From Rhodopseudomonas palustris (lineage in GTDB: Bacteria; Pseudomonadota; Alphaproteobacteria; Rhizobiales; Xanthobacteraceae), in assembly GCF_007005445.1 (NCBI RefSeq), contig NZ_CP041387.1, positions 62,001 through 126,000 of the forward strand: a stretch of 64,000 bases of DNA. The letters are read 5' to 3'. The notes beneath the pieces are model-generated. The model ran no database searches and was not told the DNA's origin. It worked only from the letters and a program-made list of their open reading frames with translations. A program made the position numbers and the translations under genes. This document shows positions 1-7,705 of this stretch, one piece after another (position 1 is the first letter of the stretch; the number at the start of each line of letters is the position of its first letter).

Positions 1-332
1 CGGAGCCGGCGATGATGCTGACCGGTCCGGTCGACGTCACCAACAAGCTGTTCGAGCGCTCCGGCATGAAGAAGAGCGACATCGATCTGTTCGAACTCAA
101 CGAGGCGTTCGCCTCGGTGGTGCTGCGCTACATGCAGGCGTTCGAGATCGACAACGACAAGATCAACGTCAATGGCGGCGCGATCGCACTCGGCCATCCG
201 CTCGGCGCCACCGGCGCCATGATCCTCGGCACCGTGCTCGACGAGCTGGAGCGCACCGGCAAGGCGACCGCGCTGGTGACGCTGTGCATCGGCGGCGGCA
301 TGGGCACCGCGACGATCATCGAGCGGGTGTGA
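1..332 (+). CDS. fadA: Thiolase (acetyl-CoA acyltransferase), C-terminal fragment
   Basis: The reading frame is open from the window edge (codons in phase with base 3) to TGA at 330-332, so the gene starts upstream. It holds the C-terminal part of a thiolase, the enzyme that cleaves 3-ketoacyl-CoA with CoA in the last step of beta-oxidation. Visible hallmarks are the signature [17 protein letters not shown] containing the catalytic His and, near the end, LCIGGGMG with the catalytic Cys. The upstream NEAF motif carries the active-site Asn. The next gene on the same strand is a FadB/FadJ-type fusion, which supports a fatty-acid role rather than an acetoacetyl-CoA thiolase of polyhydroxybutyrate synthesis, although the fragment alone cannot separate the two. 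Confidence 0.9.
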   Translation, partial: EPAMMLTGPVDVTNKLFERSGMKKSDIDLFELNEAFASVVLRYMQAFEIDNDKINVNGGAIALGHPLGATGAMILGTVLDELERTGKATALVTLCIGGGMGTATIIERV

Positions 333-374
333 GGATTCGATAGCGCGGTGGGCCGCGCCACGCGCGCCGGCCTG

Positions 375-477
375 CTCCCTCCCCCCTTGCGGGGAGGGTC
401 GGGGTGGGGGGTGCCCCGAGGCGAAGCTTCCGATGTGGACCCCCACCCCCGACCCCTCCCCGCAAGGGGGAGGGGAG
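375..477. repeat. Long inverted repeat in the thiolase-fadB gap
   Basis: Two C/G-rich arms of about 40 bases face each other: 375-415 (cccttgcggggagggtcggg core) and 437-477 (its near-perfect reverse complement). Each arm also contains the internal hairpin core CCCTTGCGGGG. This is one of the interspersed palindromic repeat types seen elsewhere in the window (compare 54034-54140). It lies inside a probable operon and could attenuate or protect the transcript; that role is inference. Confidence 0.75.
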
Positions 478-531
478 ATGAACAACAACCGCCGCGCCGT
501 AATGGCTGCTGGCAGCGAAGGAGCTAATCAG

Positions 532-2748
532 ATGACCTTCAAGAACTTCAAAGTCGACACCGACGCCGACGGCATTGCGCTCGTCACCTGGGATCTGCCC
601 GGCAAGTCGATGAACGTGCTCGACGCCACGACGATCGAGGAACTCGGCGCGATCGCCGAGCAGACCAGTAAGGACGCCGCGGTCAAGGGCGTGGTGATCA
701 CTTCGGCCAAGGAGGCGTTCTGCGCCGGCGCCGATCTGTCGATGCTGGAAGGCATGAACCAGCAGTTCGCCCAGATCCGGAAGGAGAAGGGCGAGGAAGC
801 CGCCCAGAAGATGCTGTTCGACGAGAGCCGCAAGCTGTCGCAGATCCTGCGCGGCATCGAGACCTGCGGCAAGCCGTGGGTCGCGGCGATCAACGGTCTG
901 GCGCTCGGCGGCGGCTTCGAAGTGACGCTGGCCTGCCACTATCGCGTCGCAGCCGACAATCCGAAGACCCGGCTCGGCCTGCCCGAGATCAAGGTCGGCC
1001 TGTTCCCGGGCGGCGGCGGCACCCAGCGGATTCCGCGCATTGTCGATCCGCAGAGCGCGATGACCATCCTGCTCAAGGGCGATCAGATCAAGCTCGACAA
1101 GGCCAAGGCGCTGAAGCTGGTCGACGCGGTGGTGCCGGCGGCCGATCTGATCAAGACCGCCAAGGACTGGATCAAGGGCGGCGGCAAGGCGGTGGCGCCG
1201 TGGGACGAGAAGGGCTTCAAGCTGCCCGGCGGCCCGGTGTTCTCCAAGCAGGGCATGATGATGTTCCCGGCCGGCAACGCCATCTATCGTCGCGAGACCT
1301 ACGACAACTATCCGGCGGCCCGCGCGATCATGAGCTGCGTCTATGAGGGCCTGTTGGTGCCGATGGACGTCGCGCTGCGCATCGAGTCGCGCTACTTCGC
1401 GCACGTCCTGCAGACCAAGGAAGCGGCGGCGATGATCCGCAGCCTGTTCCTGTCGATGCAGGAGCTGAACAAGGGCGCGCGCCGCCCGCAGGGCGTGCCG
1501 CCGACCAAGGTCAAGAAGCTCGCCATCATCGGCGCCGGCTTCATGGGCGCCAGCGTCGGCTACGTCTCGGCCAAGGCCGGCATCGAGGTGGTGCTGATCG
1601 ATCGCGACCAGGAGAGCGCCGACAAGGGCAAGGCGCATTGCCAGTCGGTGATCGAAGGTCTCATCAAGAAGGGCCGCGCCAAGGAGGCCGACCGTGACGC
1701 GCTGATGTCGCGGATCACCGCGACCGCCGACTTCAATGCGATTTCGGATGCCGACCTCGTCATCGAAGCGGTGTTCGAGGATCGCAAGGTCAAGGCCGAG
1801 ACCTACGCCAAGGCGCAGCCGCTGCTGAAGGAAGGCGCGATCTTCGCCTCCAACACCTCGACGCTGCCGATCAACTCGCTGGCCGAAGAGTTCAAGGATC
1901 AGTCGAAGTTCATCGGCATCCACTTCTTCTCGCCGGTCGAGAAGATGATGCTGGTCGAAGTGATCCTCGGCAACAACACCAGCGACGCCACGCTGGCGGC
2001 AGCGCTGGACTACACCCGGCAGATCGGCAAGACCCCGATCGTGGTCAACGACAGCCGCGGCTTCTTCGCCAACCGTTGTGTGCTGCGTTTCACCGCCGAA
2101 GGCCTCGAGATGCTGATGGAAGGCGTCCCGGCGCCGATGATCGAGACCGCCGCCAAGATGGCCGGCATGCCGGTCGGCCCGCTGTCGCTGGCCGACGAAG
2201 TCGCGCTCGACCTGATCCTGAAGATCATGAAGGCGACCGAAGCCGACCTCGGCGAACAGGCGGTCGATCAGCAGCAGAAGAAGCTGATGGTCGAGCTGGT
2301 CGAGAAGCAGGGCCGGTTCGGCCGCAAGAATGGCAAGGGCTTCTACGTCTATCCGGAGAAGGGCAAGGGTCAGAAGAGCCTGTGGGACGGCATCGCCGCG
2401 CTGCAGCCCAAGCACCTCGACCCCGACACCATCGACGTCGAAGAGCTGAAGCAGCGCTTCCTCGCCGTCCAGGCGGTGGAAGCGGCGCGCACGGTCGAGG
2501 ACAACGTCATCGTCGATCCGCGCGAGGCCGATGTCGGCTCGATCCTCGGCTTCGGCTTCGCGCCGTTCACCGGCGGCACGCTCAGCTACATCGACTTCAT
2601 GGGTACCAAGGAGTTCGTGGCGCTGTGCCACAAGCTCGAGGGCAAATACGGCTCGCGCTTCACCCCGCCGAAGCTGCTCGAAGACATGGCCAAGACCGGC
2701 GACACCTTCTACCACCGCTTCGCCCCGAAGAAGCAGGCGGCGGCGTAA
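532..2748 (+). CDS. fadB: 3-hydroxyacyl-CoA dehydrogenase / enoyl-CoA hydratase fusion
   Basis: This 738-residue fusion performs hydration of enoyl-CoA and NAD-dependent oxidation of 3-hydroxyacyl-CoA. Residues 1-190 are a crotonase domain with the CoA/oxyanion motif FCAGADLS (63-70) and the two catalytic glutamates E130 (GGGFE) and E152 (LPEIKVG). From about residue 327 a Rossmann fold begins (IIGAGFMGAS), followed by SNTSTLPI and the catalytic His of IGIHFFSP near 463, then the C-terminal helical dimerisation domains. The start is the ATG at 532 because GAAGGAG lies 9 bases upstream and homology begins there; the frame is open to 433 but that stretch is the repeat. FadJ is an equally good name. 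The length agrees with the family. Confidence 0.93.
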   Translation: MTFKNFKVDTDADGIALVTWDLPGKSMNVLDATTIEELGAIAEQTSKDAAVKGVVITSAKEAFCAGADLSMLEGMNQQFAQIRKEKGEEAAQKMLFDESRKLSQILRGIETCGKPWVAAINGLALGGGFEVTLACHYRVAADNPKTRLGLPEIKVGLFPGGGGTQRIPRIVDPQSAMTILLKGDQIKLDKAKALKLVDAVVPAADLIKTAKDWIKGGGKAVAPWDEKGFKLPGGPVFSKQGMMMFPAGNAIYRRETYDNYPAARAIMSCVYEGLLVPMDVALRIESRYFAHVLQTKEAAAMIRSLFLSMQELNKGARRPQGVPPTKVKKLAIIGAGFMGASVGYVSAKAGIEVVLIDRDQESADKGKAHCQSVIEGLIKKGRAKEADRDALMSRITATADFNAISDADLVIEAVFEDRKVKAETYAKAQPLLKEGAIFASNTSTLPINSLAEEFKDQSKFIGIHFFSPVEKMMLVEVILGNNTSDATLAAALDYTRQIGKTPIVVNDSRGFFANRCVLRFTAEGLEMLMEGVPAPMIETAAKMAGMPVGPLSLADEVALDLILKIMKATEADLGEQAVDQQQKKLMVELVEKQGRFGRKNGKGFYVYPEKGKGQKSLWDGIAALQPKHLDPDTIDVEELKQRFLAVQAVEAARTVEDNVIVDPREADVGSILGFGFAPFTGGTLSYIDFMGTKEFVALCHKLEGKYGSRFTPPKLLEDMAKTGDTFYHRFAPKKQAAA

Positions 2749-2761
2749 GGGCCGGGCACAG

Positions 2762-2861
2762 CCCTCATCCTGAGGAGCGCGCTCTTGCGCGCGTCTCGAA
2801 GGATGAGGAGCCCGGGGCTTCATGGTTCGAGACGGCGCTACGCGCCTCCTCACCATGAGGG
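2762..2861. repeat. Tandem pair of palindromic repeats after fadB
   Basis: Two imperfect palindromes lie next to each other: 2762-2808 (CCTCATCCTGAGGAGCGCGC and its inverted partner) and 2819-2859 (TCATGGTTCGAGACGGCGC and partner). The second type recurs in truncated form at 26544-26600 and the first at 34212-34258, so this is an interspersed family. Confidence 0.7.
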
Positions 2862-2875
2862 TTTTGCAAATAACA

Positions 2876-2907
2876 AGGGCCGGATCATCGCGATCCGGCC
2901 CTCTTTA
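2876..2907 (+). terminator. Rho-independent terminator of the fad operon
   Basis: A perfect 11-bp stem (AGGGCCGGATC at 2876-2886 and its complement at 2892-2902) with a 5-base loop is followed by CTTTATTTT. It ends the plus-strand fad operon. Confidence 0.8.
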
Positions 2908-2928
2908 TTTTCGTCGTCGTCTCACTCC

Positions 2929-3043
2929 GTCATTGCGAGGAGCGCTCGGATCGGCGCTTCGCGCCGTCCGAGCACAGGCTCCGCGACGAAGCAATCCAGC
3001 TTCGTGCTCGGCGCTGGATTGCTTCGCTGCGCTCGCAGTGACG
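2929..3043. repeat. Interspersed palindromic repeat (GTCATTGCGAGGAGCG family)
   Basis: Outer arms GTCATTGCGAGGAGCG and CGCTCGCAGTGAC enclose GAAGCAATCCAG / CTGGATTGCTTC. The same architecture occurs at 20240-20324. It lies between two convergent genes. Confidence 0.75.
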
Positions 3044-3058
3044 CTGCGGGGAAAGCCC

Positions 3059-3673
3059 TCACGCCTTCTGCATCAGCCCTTCGCGCTGCATCGCTTCTTG
3101 CACCTTCGGGCGTGCGGCGACGCGGGCCTTGAAGGCGGCGAGGTTGGGGTAGGGGGCGAGGTCGATCTTCATCCGGTCGCACCAGCTCAGGATCACGAAC
3201 AGGTAGCCGTCGGCGACCGTGAACGACGAGCCCATCAGATAGTCTTTGCCGGCGAGCTGCTTGTCGACATAGCCGAGGTGGCGGGCGATGCGGTCCTTGA
3301 AGAAATTCTTGGCATCGTCGCCGAGCGTCGGGGCGAACAGCGGACCGAAGCTCTTGTGCAGGTCGGTCGAGATGTAGTTCAGCCACTCCTGCAGCCGGTA
3401 GCGTTCGATCGTCCCGGCCTTGGGCGCGAGCTTTCCGGAGCCTTCCTTGTCGGCGATGAACTGCACGATCGCCGGTCCCTCCGTGAGCACGCCGCCGTCG
3501 TCGAGGCCGAGCGCCGGCACCGAGCCCTTCGGGTTGATGGCGGCGTAGTCATCGCCGTTCTCGAGCTTCTTCGCCCGGAGGTCGACTTTGACGAGGTCGA
3601 ACTGCAGGCCGGCCTCGCTGAGCGCGATGTGCGGCGACAGCGAGCAGGCGCCGGGCGAATAATACAGCTTCAT
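3059..3673 (-). CDS. gst: Glutathione S-transferase family protein
   Basis: The 204-residue product has a thioredoxin-fold N-terminal domain beginning MKLYYSPGACSLSPHIAL, the beta-class GST pattern in which Ser/Cys near residues 9-11 contacts glutathione. The cis-Pro motif GSVPAL follows at about 52-57, and an alpha-helical C-terminal domain contains the capping-box region FTVADGYLF. It probably conjugates or reduces electrophiles with glutathione in the cytoplasm; the substrate cannot be told. The start at 3673 is chosen because homology begins there and AAGGA lies upstream; the frame extends to 3736 without family-like sequence. Glutamate-cysteine ligase, which supplies glutathione, is 4 kb away. 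Confidence 0.88.
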   Translation of the reverse strand: MKLYYSPGACSLSPHIALSEAGLQFDLVKVDLRAKKLENGDDYAAINPKGSVPALGLDDGGVLTEGPAIVQFIADKEGSGKLAPKAGTIERYRLQEWLNYISTDLHKSFGPLFAPTLGDDAKNFFKDRIARHLGYVDKQLAGKDYLMGSSFTVADGYLFVILSWCDRMKIDLAPYPNLAAFKARVAARPKVQEAMQREGLMQKA

Positions 3674-3754
3674 GGGCGGGTCCTTCCGAGCCGGGGTGAG
3701 TGTCGGCGATGAAATGCAGATGCATGAAACTGTCAAGCGCGGCCCGGTCGCCGG

Positions 3755-4666
3755 TCAAGCCTGCGATGGACCGACGAGCCCGCGGGTGCGGCGGAAGATG
3801 TCGCCGAGCCGGCGAAACAGAGCGGCGCGGGCGCTGGTGGTCCGCCACGCCAGCACCACCCGGCGCGGGCAAGCGTCAGGTAGCGGCGCGATCGCCACGT
3901 CCTGGCCACCGATCACGCCGGCGTCGAGCGCCAGATCGGGGAGCAGGGTGATCCCCAGGCCCTCGCTGACCATCGAGATCAGCGTCGGCAGCGAAGTGGC
4001 CGAGAAGCTCTCGTCCTGCTCGATGTTGCGATCCGGAAAGGCGCTGAGGGCGTGGCGCTGCAGGCAATGGCCGCGCTCCAGCAGCATCAGCCGCGCCCCG
4101 TCGAGCTGCGCGCCGCGCACCGGCTCCGGCCCGAAGCTGCCCGGCGGTGCAGCCAGGTGATAGCCGTCCTCGAACAGTTCGATCGTCTCCAGCCCTTCGG
4201 CTTCGAACGGTAGCGCGAACAGAATTAGATCGAGCCGGCCGCGCTGCAGTCCGTCGAGCAGTTGTTCGGTCATCTCTTCGCGCAGCAGCAGGCGTAGCTT
4301 CGGGAAGACGCGGCGGATTTCAGGGAGCGCACGCGGGATCAGATACGGGCCGATGGTCGGGATCGCGCCGAGCCGCAGGTCACCGCTGTCCGGAGCGCCC
4401 TCGGCGGCGGCCAGCGCCTCGATCTCCTGCGCGGCCAGCAGCAGCGCGCGGGCGCGCTCGGCGATGACCGCGCCGATCGGCGTCAGCAGCACCGAGCGCT
4501 TGGTGCGTTCGGCCAGCACCACGCCGAGCCGGTCCTCCAGTTCCTTCAGCCCGGCGCTGAGGCTGGGCTGGGTCACGAAGCAGGCCTCGGCCGCGCGGGA
4601 AAAATTCAGGGTGTCGGCAACGGCGACCAGGAAGCCGAGCTGCCGCAGGGTGATGGCAGGAGACAT
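3755..4666 (-). CDS. oxyR: LysR-family OxyR-like peroxide regulator
   Basis: The 303-residue protein has an N-terminal winged helix-turn-helix (FSRAAEACFVTQPSLSAGLK, 23-41) and a substrate-binding-like effector domain. It reads like OxyR throughout, including GDLRLGAIPTIGPYL and LPTLISMVSEGLGITLLP. The peroxide-sensing Cys equivalent to E. coli C199 is present in ERGHCLQ (C201), but the position of C208 is Phe (F210 in HALSAF), so the usual disulfide cannot form between these residues. Other cysteines are C29 and C266. It is divergent from a peroxiredoxin gene, as expected for an OxyR target. It could therefore sense peroxide by sulfenic acid or another disulfide, or be a different LysR regulator. 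Confidence 0.85.
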   Translation of the reverse strand: MSPAITLRQLGFLVAVADTLNFSRAAEACFVTQPSLSAGLKELEDRLGVVLAERTKRSVLLTPIGAVIAERARALLLAAQEIEALAAAEGAPDSGDLRLGAIPTIGPYLIPRALPEIRRVFPKLRLLLREEMTEQLLDGLQRGRLDLILFALPFEAEGLETIELFEDGYHLAAPPGSFGPEPVRGAQLDGARLMLLERGHCLQRHALSAFPDRNIEQDESFSATSLPTLISMVSEGLGITLLPDLALDAGVIGGQDVAIAPLPDACPRRVVLAWRTTSARAALFRRLGDIFRRTRGLVGPSQA

Positions 4667-4720
4667 AGAGATAGACTATCACAGATACAAATATAATCAA
4701 TTTCACAAATGAGATCGCCT
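4667..4720. promoter_or_regulatory. Candidate OxyR operator between oxyR and peroxiredoxin
   Basis: The divergent intergenic region contains an AT-rich block unlike the surrounding GC-rich DNA. Within it ATAGACTATCACAGATAC (4671-4688) resembles spaced OxyR half-sites of the ATAG type, and ATACAAATATAATC follows. The placement next to the regulator start suits autoregulation and control of the peroxiredoxin. The match is partial. Confidence 0.4.
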
Positions 4721-4769
4721 CGCCTACATCCGCAGTGCCCGGGACCTCCCGACCGCCAGGAGACTGCAG

Positions 4770-5411
4770 ATGATCGAATTCGCAACGCCCGCCCCACAGC
4801 TCAACGCCCCCGCGCCTGCATTCAATGCACCGACCACCCACGGCCCCAAGACGCTGGCCGACTACGCCGGCAAGTGGCTGATCCTGTTTTCGCACCCGGC
4901 GGATTTCACCCCGGTCTGCACCACCGAATTCATCGCCTTCGCTAAAAAGCACGACGCGTTTGCGGCGCGCGGTGCCGAACTGCTCGGCCTGTCGATCGAC
5001 AGCCACTACTCGCACATCGCCTGGATGCTCAACATCAAGGAGAAGTTCGGGGTCGAGATCAGATTTCCGATCATCGCCGATCTCAGCATGACCGTGGCTC
5101 GGGCCTACGGCATGATCCAGCCGGGTGCGTCCGACACTTCCGCGGTGCGCGCCACGTTCCTGATCGATCCCGAAGGCAAGCTGCGCGCGATGGTCTACTA
5201 CCCGATGATCGCCGGCCGTTCGGTCGACGAGATCTATCGGCTGCTGGTGGCGCTGCAGACGGCCGACGCCAACAAGTGCGCGATGCCGGAGAGCTGGCAA
5301 CCGGGCGATGCGGTGATCGTGCCGCCGCCGTCGACGGCGGCCGCCGCGCTCGCCCGTGCCGGTGAGGGCTACGACACGGTCGACTGGTACTACTCGACCC
5401 GCCCCCTCTGA
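4770..5411 (+). CDS. Peroxiredoxin, AhpC/Prx6 class
   Basis: The 213-residue cytoplasmic enzyme reduces H2O2 and alkyl peroxides. The peroxidatic active site is PADFTPVC with P43, T47 and C50, and the conserved Arg is R127 (SAVRATF). A second Cys, C170 (NKCAMPESW), sits where archaeal-type Prx6 enzymes have a resolving Cys, and the long C-terminal arm with VDWYYSTRPL is also of that class. The sequence thus resembles Prx6-type peroxiredoxins rather than classical AhpC that pairs with AhpF, and no ahpF is nearby. AGGAG at 4758-4762 supports the start. The gene is divergent from the OxyR-like regulator. Confidence 0.9.
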   Translation: MIEFATPAPQLNAPAPAFNAPTTHGPKTLADYAGKWLILFSHPADFTPVCTTEFIAFAKKHDAFAARGAELLGLSIDSHYSHIAWMLNIKEKFGVEIRFPIIADLSMTVARAYGMIQPGASDTSAVRATFLIDPEGKLRAMVYYPMIAGRSVDEIYRLLVALQTADANKCAMPESWQPGDAVIVPPPSTAAAALARAGEGYDTVDWYYSTRPL

Positions 5412-5420
5412 GGCTCGCGC

Positions 5421-5447
5421 AAGCTCCGGCACGTGCCGGGGCTTCTC
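5421..5447 (+). terminator. Hairpin after the peroxiredoxin gene
   Basis: AAGCTCCGGC at 5421-5430 pairs with GCCGGGGCTT at 5435-5444 with one mismatch and a 4-base loop, followed by CTCCTTC. It probably separates the peroxiredoxin transcript from dps. Confidence 0.5.
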
Positions 5448-5486
5448 CTTCAACCTACTCGTCTGATCACCACGGAGGATCAAGCC

Positions 5487-5930
5487 ATGATCAATAGTGC
5501 GCAGACCACGACCGAAGCTCTCTCCCGCGTCCTCGGCCGCACCTTCGGCCTCTACGTGCAAACCCACGGCTACCATTGGAACGTCGTCGGCCCGGAATTC
5601 CGCCGTCTGCACGCTGCGTTCGAGGAGCAATACAACAACCTCTGGAACGCGCTCGATGACATCGCGGAACGAATCCGCAGTCTCGGCGCTCATGCTCCTG
5701 GTTCGCTGGCTGAACTGACCGCCCTGGCGGGGCCGGCGCCCGCGCCGGCGCAATCTGCCGAAGCCATGGTCGGTGCGTTGACCTCGGGCCACGAGGCGCT
5801 GACCGACGAGCTGCGCCGCGCGCTCGCCTCGGCGCAACAGGCCGGGGACGAGCCGACGGTGGGATTGTTGAGCGATCGCTTGGCCTGGCACCAGAAGCAG
5901 CTCTGGATGATGAAAGCCAGCCGCGCCTGA
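5487..5930 (+). CDS. dps: Dps / ferritin-like DNA-protection protein
   Basis: This 147-residue four-helix protein belongs to the Dps/MrgA group, dodecamers that oxidise and store iron using H2O2. The inter-subunit ferroxidase region is visible as THGYHWNVVGPEFRRLH with ligand His residues, followed by EEQYNNLWNALDDIAERIR with the Asp and Glu ligands. The start at 5487 is preceded by GGAGG at 5474-5478; the open frame to 5433 carries no family sequence. It lies immediately after the peroxiredoxin and before an ETHE1-like hydrolase, which fits an oxidative-stress group. It is a little shorter than E. coli Dps and lacks its Lys-rich DNA-binding tail. Confidence 0.88.
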   Translation: MINSAQTTTEALSRVLGRTFGLYVQTHGYHWNVVGPEFRRLHAAFEEQYNNLWNALDDIAERIRSLGAHAPGSLAELTALAGPAPAPAQSAEAMVGALTSGHEALTDELRRALASAQQAGDEPTVGLLSDRLAWHQKQLWMMKASRA

Positions 5931-5936
5931 AGATCG

Positions 5937-5970
5937 CCGCGGCGCCCTTCCTGAACGACGGGCGCCGCGG
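5937..5970 (+). terminator. Strong GC hairpin after dps
   Basis: Perfect 11-bp inverted repeat CCGCGGCGCCC (5937-5947) and GGGCGCCGCGG (5960-5970) with a 12-base loop. No T-run follows, so it may only stabilise the dps 3' end. Confidence 0.5.
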
Positions 5971-5995
5971 TCTACCGACACAGGAGAATCGAACG

Positions 5996-6868
5996 ATGAG
6001 CAAGCCGATCGTGAAGCCGTTCTGGGACCAATCCACCGGAAGCTGGCAGTACGTGTTTCACGATCCGGATACGATGCAGGGCGCTGTGGTCGACCCGGTT
6101 TGGAATTACGACCCGAAAGCCGGCGCCACATTCACCCGCAGCGTCGACGAGATCGTGACCTATGTGCGAGAGGCCGGCATCGACATCGTGTGGGTGCTCG
6201 ACACGCATCCGCACGCCGATCACTTCTCGGCGGCTCCGCTTCTCGCCGAACGCCTGAAGGCACCGACCGGAATCGGCGAGCGCGTCACCGAGGTGCAGAA
6301 GCTGTGGCAGAAGATCTATCATCTGCCGGAGTCGTTTCCGACCGACGGCCGCCAATGGGATCGGCTGTTCGCGGACGGCGACGTCTTCATGGTCGGCGAC
6401 ATTCCGGTGCGGGTGATGTTCTCACCCGGGCATACATTGGCGTCGGTGACCTATGTGGCCGGCGACGCCGCCTTCGTCCACGATACGCTGATGATGCCGG
6501 ACAGCGGCACCAGCCGCGCCGATTTTCCCGGCGGATCGTCGAAGCAATTATATGCCAGCCTGCAGCGTATTCTGGCGCTTCCCAACGATACCCGGCTGTA
6601 TGTGGGGCACGACTATGCGCCCGAGGGGCGCGACGCGCAGTGCATGGCGACGGTTGCCGAACACAAAGCGCGCAACATCCATCTTGCCGGCGGTCGCACC
6701 GAAACGGAGTTCTGCGCTGTCCGGGATCAGCGCGACGCGTCTCTGCCGCTGCCGAAATTGATGCTGGCTGCGCTGCAGATCAACATCCGCGGCGGTCGCA
6801 AGCCCGCGCCGGAAGCCGACGGGCGCTCGTACTTGAAGATTCCGCTCGACTATTTCGAGCCGCGCTGA
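5996..6868 (+). CDS. ETHE1-like metallo-beta-lactamase-fold hydrolase (probable persulfide dioxygenase)
   Basis: The 290-residue protein has the metal site THPHADH (HxHxDH), the downstream His of SPGHT, HDTLMMPDSGTSR and VGHDY, in the order seen in ETHE1 / Blh enzymes. Enzymes of this subfamily oxidise glutathione persulfide to sulfite with one mononuclear iron, whereas glyoxalase II uses the same fold for thioester hydrolysis. The DSGTSRADFPGGS segment, which contacts glutathione in ETHE1 proteins, favours the persulfide role. AGGAG precedes the start by about 8 bases. It follows dps and may help remove reactive sulfur or oxidants. No rhodanese domain is fused. Confidence 0.82.
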   Translation: MSKPIVKPFWDQSTGSWQYVFHDPDTMQGAVVDPVWNYDPKAGATFTRSVDEIVTYVREAGIDIVWVLDTHPHADHFSAAPLLAERLKAPTGIGERVTEVQKLWQKIYHLPESFPTDGRQWDRLFADGDVFMVGDIPVRVMFSPGHTLASVTYVAGDAAFVHDTLMMPDSGTSRADFPGGSSKQLYASLQRILALPNDTRLYVGHDYAPEGRDAQCMATVAEHKARNIHLAGGRTETEFCAVRDQRDASLPLPKLMLAALQINIRGGRKPAPEADGRSYLKIPLDYFEPR

Positions 6869-6891
6869 TCGCACCGCCCACGCGGCCGGAA

Positions 6892-6930
6892 GCCGGAAGC
6901 ACCCGGTCGTTGCACCGGTGTCTTCCGGCC
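6892..6930 (+). terminator. Hairpin after the ETHE1-like gene
   Basis: GCCGGAAGCACCCGG pairs imperfectly with CCGGTGTCTTCCGGC across a short loop. It lacks a clear T-run. The remainder of 6869-7108 shows nothing else. Confidence 0.4.
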
Positions 6931-7108
6931 TTGGCGCCATTTATCGCGCTCGCCCATCCAGTCCGAGCCGCCGTCACCCGATCCTGGGCCGAAAGCAGCA
7001 TTGTGAGGCTGCGATCTTGGCTTTCCCGGCGGCTGGCATTAAATGCGAGTGCATGGAAGACACGCGATTGCCGCCTTTGCGGCCCGTGCGCTAGAGTTCG
7101 TGCGCACC

Positions 7109-7612
7109 ATGGATGGAGCGATGAAACGCAAGCCGTCGACTGAGGCCACTGCCGCCTGGGTCCGCCTGATGCGGGTCCGGAGCCGGGTGTTGGACGCGGT
7201 CGAGCAGGATCTGAAGAAGGCGGGCTTCCCGCCGCTGGCCTGGTACGACGCGCTGCTCGAATTGTCGCGGGCGCCGGGCGGCGAGATGCGCCCGGTCGAG
7301 CTCGAAAAGCAGATGCTGATCCCGCAATATTCCACCTCGCGTCTGGTCGACCGGCTTGTCGACGAGCGGCTGGTGGTGCGCCGCGAATGCCGCAGCGACA
7401 AGCGCGGCCAGTTCGTGGAAATCACCGAGGCGGGACGCGAATTGCAGAAGAAGATGTGGGCCGCCTATTCGGCGGCGATCGAAAAGCACGTCGGCTCGAA
7501 ATTATCCGATGCCGACGCCGTCCGGCTGTGCGGGCTGCTCGACCGGCTCGGCTGCTCGTGCGACGGCTCCGCCGCTGCGCTCGATGCGCGAGACACCGCA
7601 GTCTCGCGATGA
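7109..7612 (+). CDS. MarR-family transcriptional regulator
   Basis: A small winged-helix regulator. The conserved pattern runs LAWYDALLELSRAPGG, then the recognition helix YSTSRLVDRLVDERLV and the wing RRECRSDKRGQFVEITEAG. Frames are open from 7043, giving 189 residues; the start is uncertain between ATG 7043, ATG 7109 and ATG 7121 (the last has GGATGGA just upstream). I chose 7109 as a compromise that gives 167 residues, near the family norm. The C-terminal region contains a Cys pair (LGCSCDG), which could be redox- or metal-sensitive. It precedes gshA by 93 bases on the same strand. Its ligand and target are unknown. Confidence 0.8.
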   Translation: MDGAMKRKPSTEATAAWVRLMRVRSRVLDAVEQDLKKAGFPPLAWYDALLELSRAPGGEMRPVELEKQMLIPQYSTSRLVDRLVDERLVVRRECRSDKRGQFVEITEAGRELQKKMWAAYSAAIEKHVGSKLSDADAVRLCGLLDRLGCSCDGSAAALDARDTAVSR

Positions 7613-7705
7613 TAAACAGCTCTCGCTTCGTGTTCGCGGTTGCTTCCGGCCGCGGCTTCCACCACCTCGCGTCGCCCGATCCCGCGCGCTACTTCCGGAC
7701 CCCCC

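Noticed and set aside
316..2856. 846-codon open frame on the minus strand
   Set aside because: It is antisense to the fadB gene; the product is Arg/His/Leu-rich with no recognisable fold and crosses the repeats, a common by-product of high GC.
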